From assembly GCA_003695745.1 (NCBI GenBank), contig RFHW01000127.1:1-5168 (forward strand): DNA of 5,168 bases. Reading direction: 5' to 3'. Source of the DNA: Methanobacteriota archaeon (GTDB taxonomy: Archaea; Hydrothermarchaeota; Hydrothermarchaeia; Hydrothermarchaeales; SZUA-236). Every line of letters begins with the position of its first letter. Position 1 is the stretch's first letter. The position numbers were made by a program, and so were the translations under genes. The notes beneath the pieces are model-generated. The model made no database searches, was not told the origin of the DNA, and saw only the letters and a program-made list of their open reading frames with translations. Of the stretch, positions 5,096 through 5,168 are shown in pieces.

Positions 5096-5168
5096 CCCCT
5101 ATAGATATGAACAGAGATAGATAAAGTTTTGGAAAGGCCCTTGCTCTACAGCCGCTGCTCTTTTTGCA
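5096..5168. other. Upstream region of the biotin carboxylase operon
   Basis: These 73 bases hold no coding region I can support. They contain the operon promoter at 5119-5132 and, just upstream of it, GGGCCTTTCC on the minus strand, which resembles the AAAGGGCCC boxes at 1783 and 1836 with one G missing. A T5 run (5161-5165, plus strand) sits at the edge without a convincing stem. Confidence 0.4.
5119..5132 (-). promoter_or_regulatory. BRE/TATA promoter of the pycA-cdhE operon
   Basis: On the minus strand, CCAAAA (BRE-like, 5132-5127) runs directly into CTTTATCT (5126-5119). The box centre is about 27 bp before the ATG at 5095, so transcription should start at about 5097, giving a leaderless mRNA. 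The AGGGG touching the ATG is too close to act as a Shine-Dalgarno, which agrees with this. No promoter is evident before cdhE, so both genes are expected on one transcript. Confidence 0.65.

Noticed and set aside
5154..5165. Possible terminator ending in T5 at the right edge
   Set aside because: No stable stem precedes the T run, and the neighbouring gene it would serve is outside the window.

Overview
The window looks like chromosomal DNA of an anaerobic archaeon, most likely a euryarchaeal methanogen, methane/alkane oxidiser or related lineage with a Wood-Ljungdahl pathway. The evidence is an archaeal-type gamma subunit of acetyl-CoA decarbonylase/synthase (CdhE), a stand-alone biotin carboxylase of the archaeal PycA size class, BRE/TATA-type promoters placed about 25 bp before or at the start codons (leaderless or nearly so), and Shine-Dalgarno sequences matching the archaeal GGAGGTGAT consensus at internal cistrons. 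The exact lineage cannot be fixed from the sequence alone.

Layout. Positions 1-384 (minus) hold the N-terminal 128 codons of an unrecognised membrane-anchored protein that runs off the left edge. A 91-bp divergent promoter region (385-475) with two TATA boxes and two inverted repeats separates it from a plus-strand redox operon: a thioredoxin reductase-like flavoprotein (476-1423) and a single-domain rhodanese (1437-1766). The rhodanese ribosome binding site overlaps the reductase stop codon. After an 82-bp gap with its own TATA box comes a small three-helix DUF4870/Tic20-like membrane protein (1849-2217).

The right half is a minus-strand operon read from about 5097 down to 2214: biotin carboxylase (5095-3617), then cdhE (3620-2214). 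The two genes overlap by four bases. The cdhE stop and the DUF4870 stop share one palindromic CTAG, so the plus and minus transcription units collide with no intergenic space.

How the genes may work together. CdhE carries the methyl group, on a corrinoid, to the acetyl-CoA synthase centre. If the biotin carboxylase is the PycA subunit of pyruvate carboxylase, the operon ties acetyl-CoA formation to the next CO2-fixing anaplerotic step (pyruvate to oxaloacetate), although neither the other cdh genes nor pycB lies in the window. The reductase/rhodanese pair suggests thiol redox and sulfane-sulfur handling. I see no mobile element, CRISPR array, tRNA or rRNA. The most unusual points are the cdhE/biotin carboxylase pairing, the reductase's degenerate NADPH motif next to a rhodanese, and the repeat-rich promoter regions.
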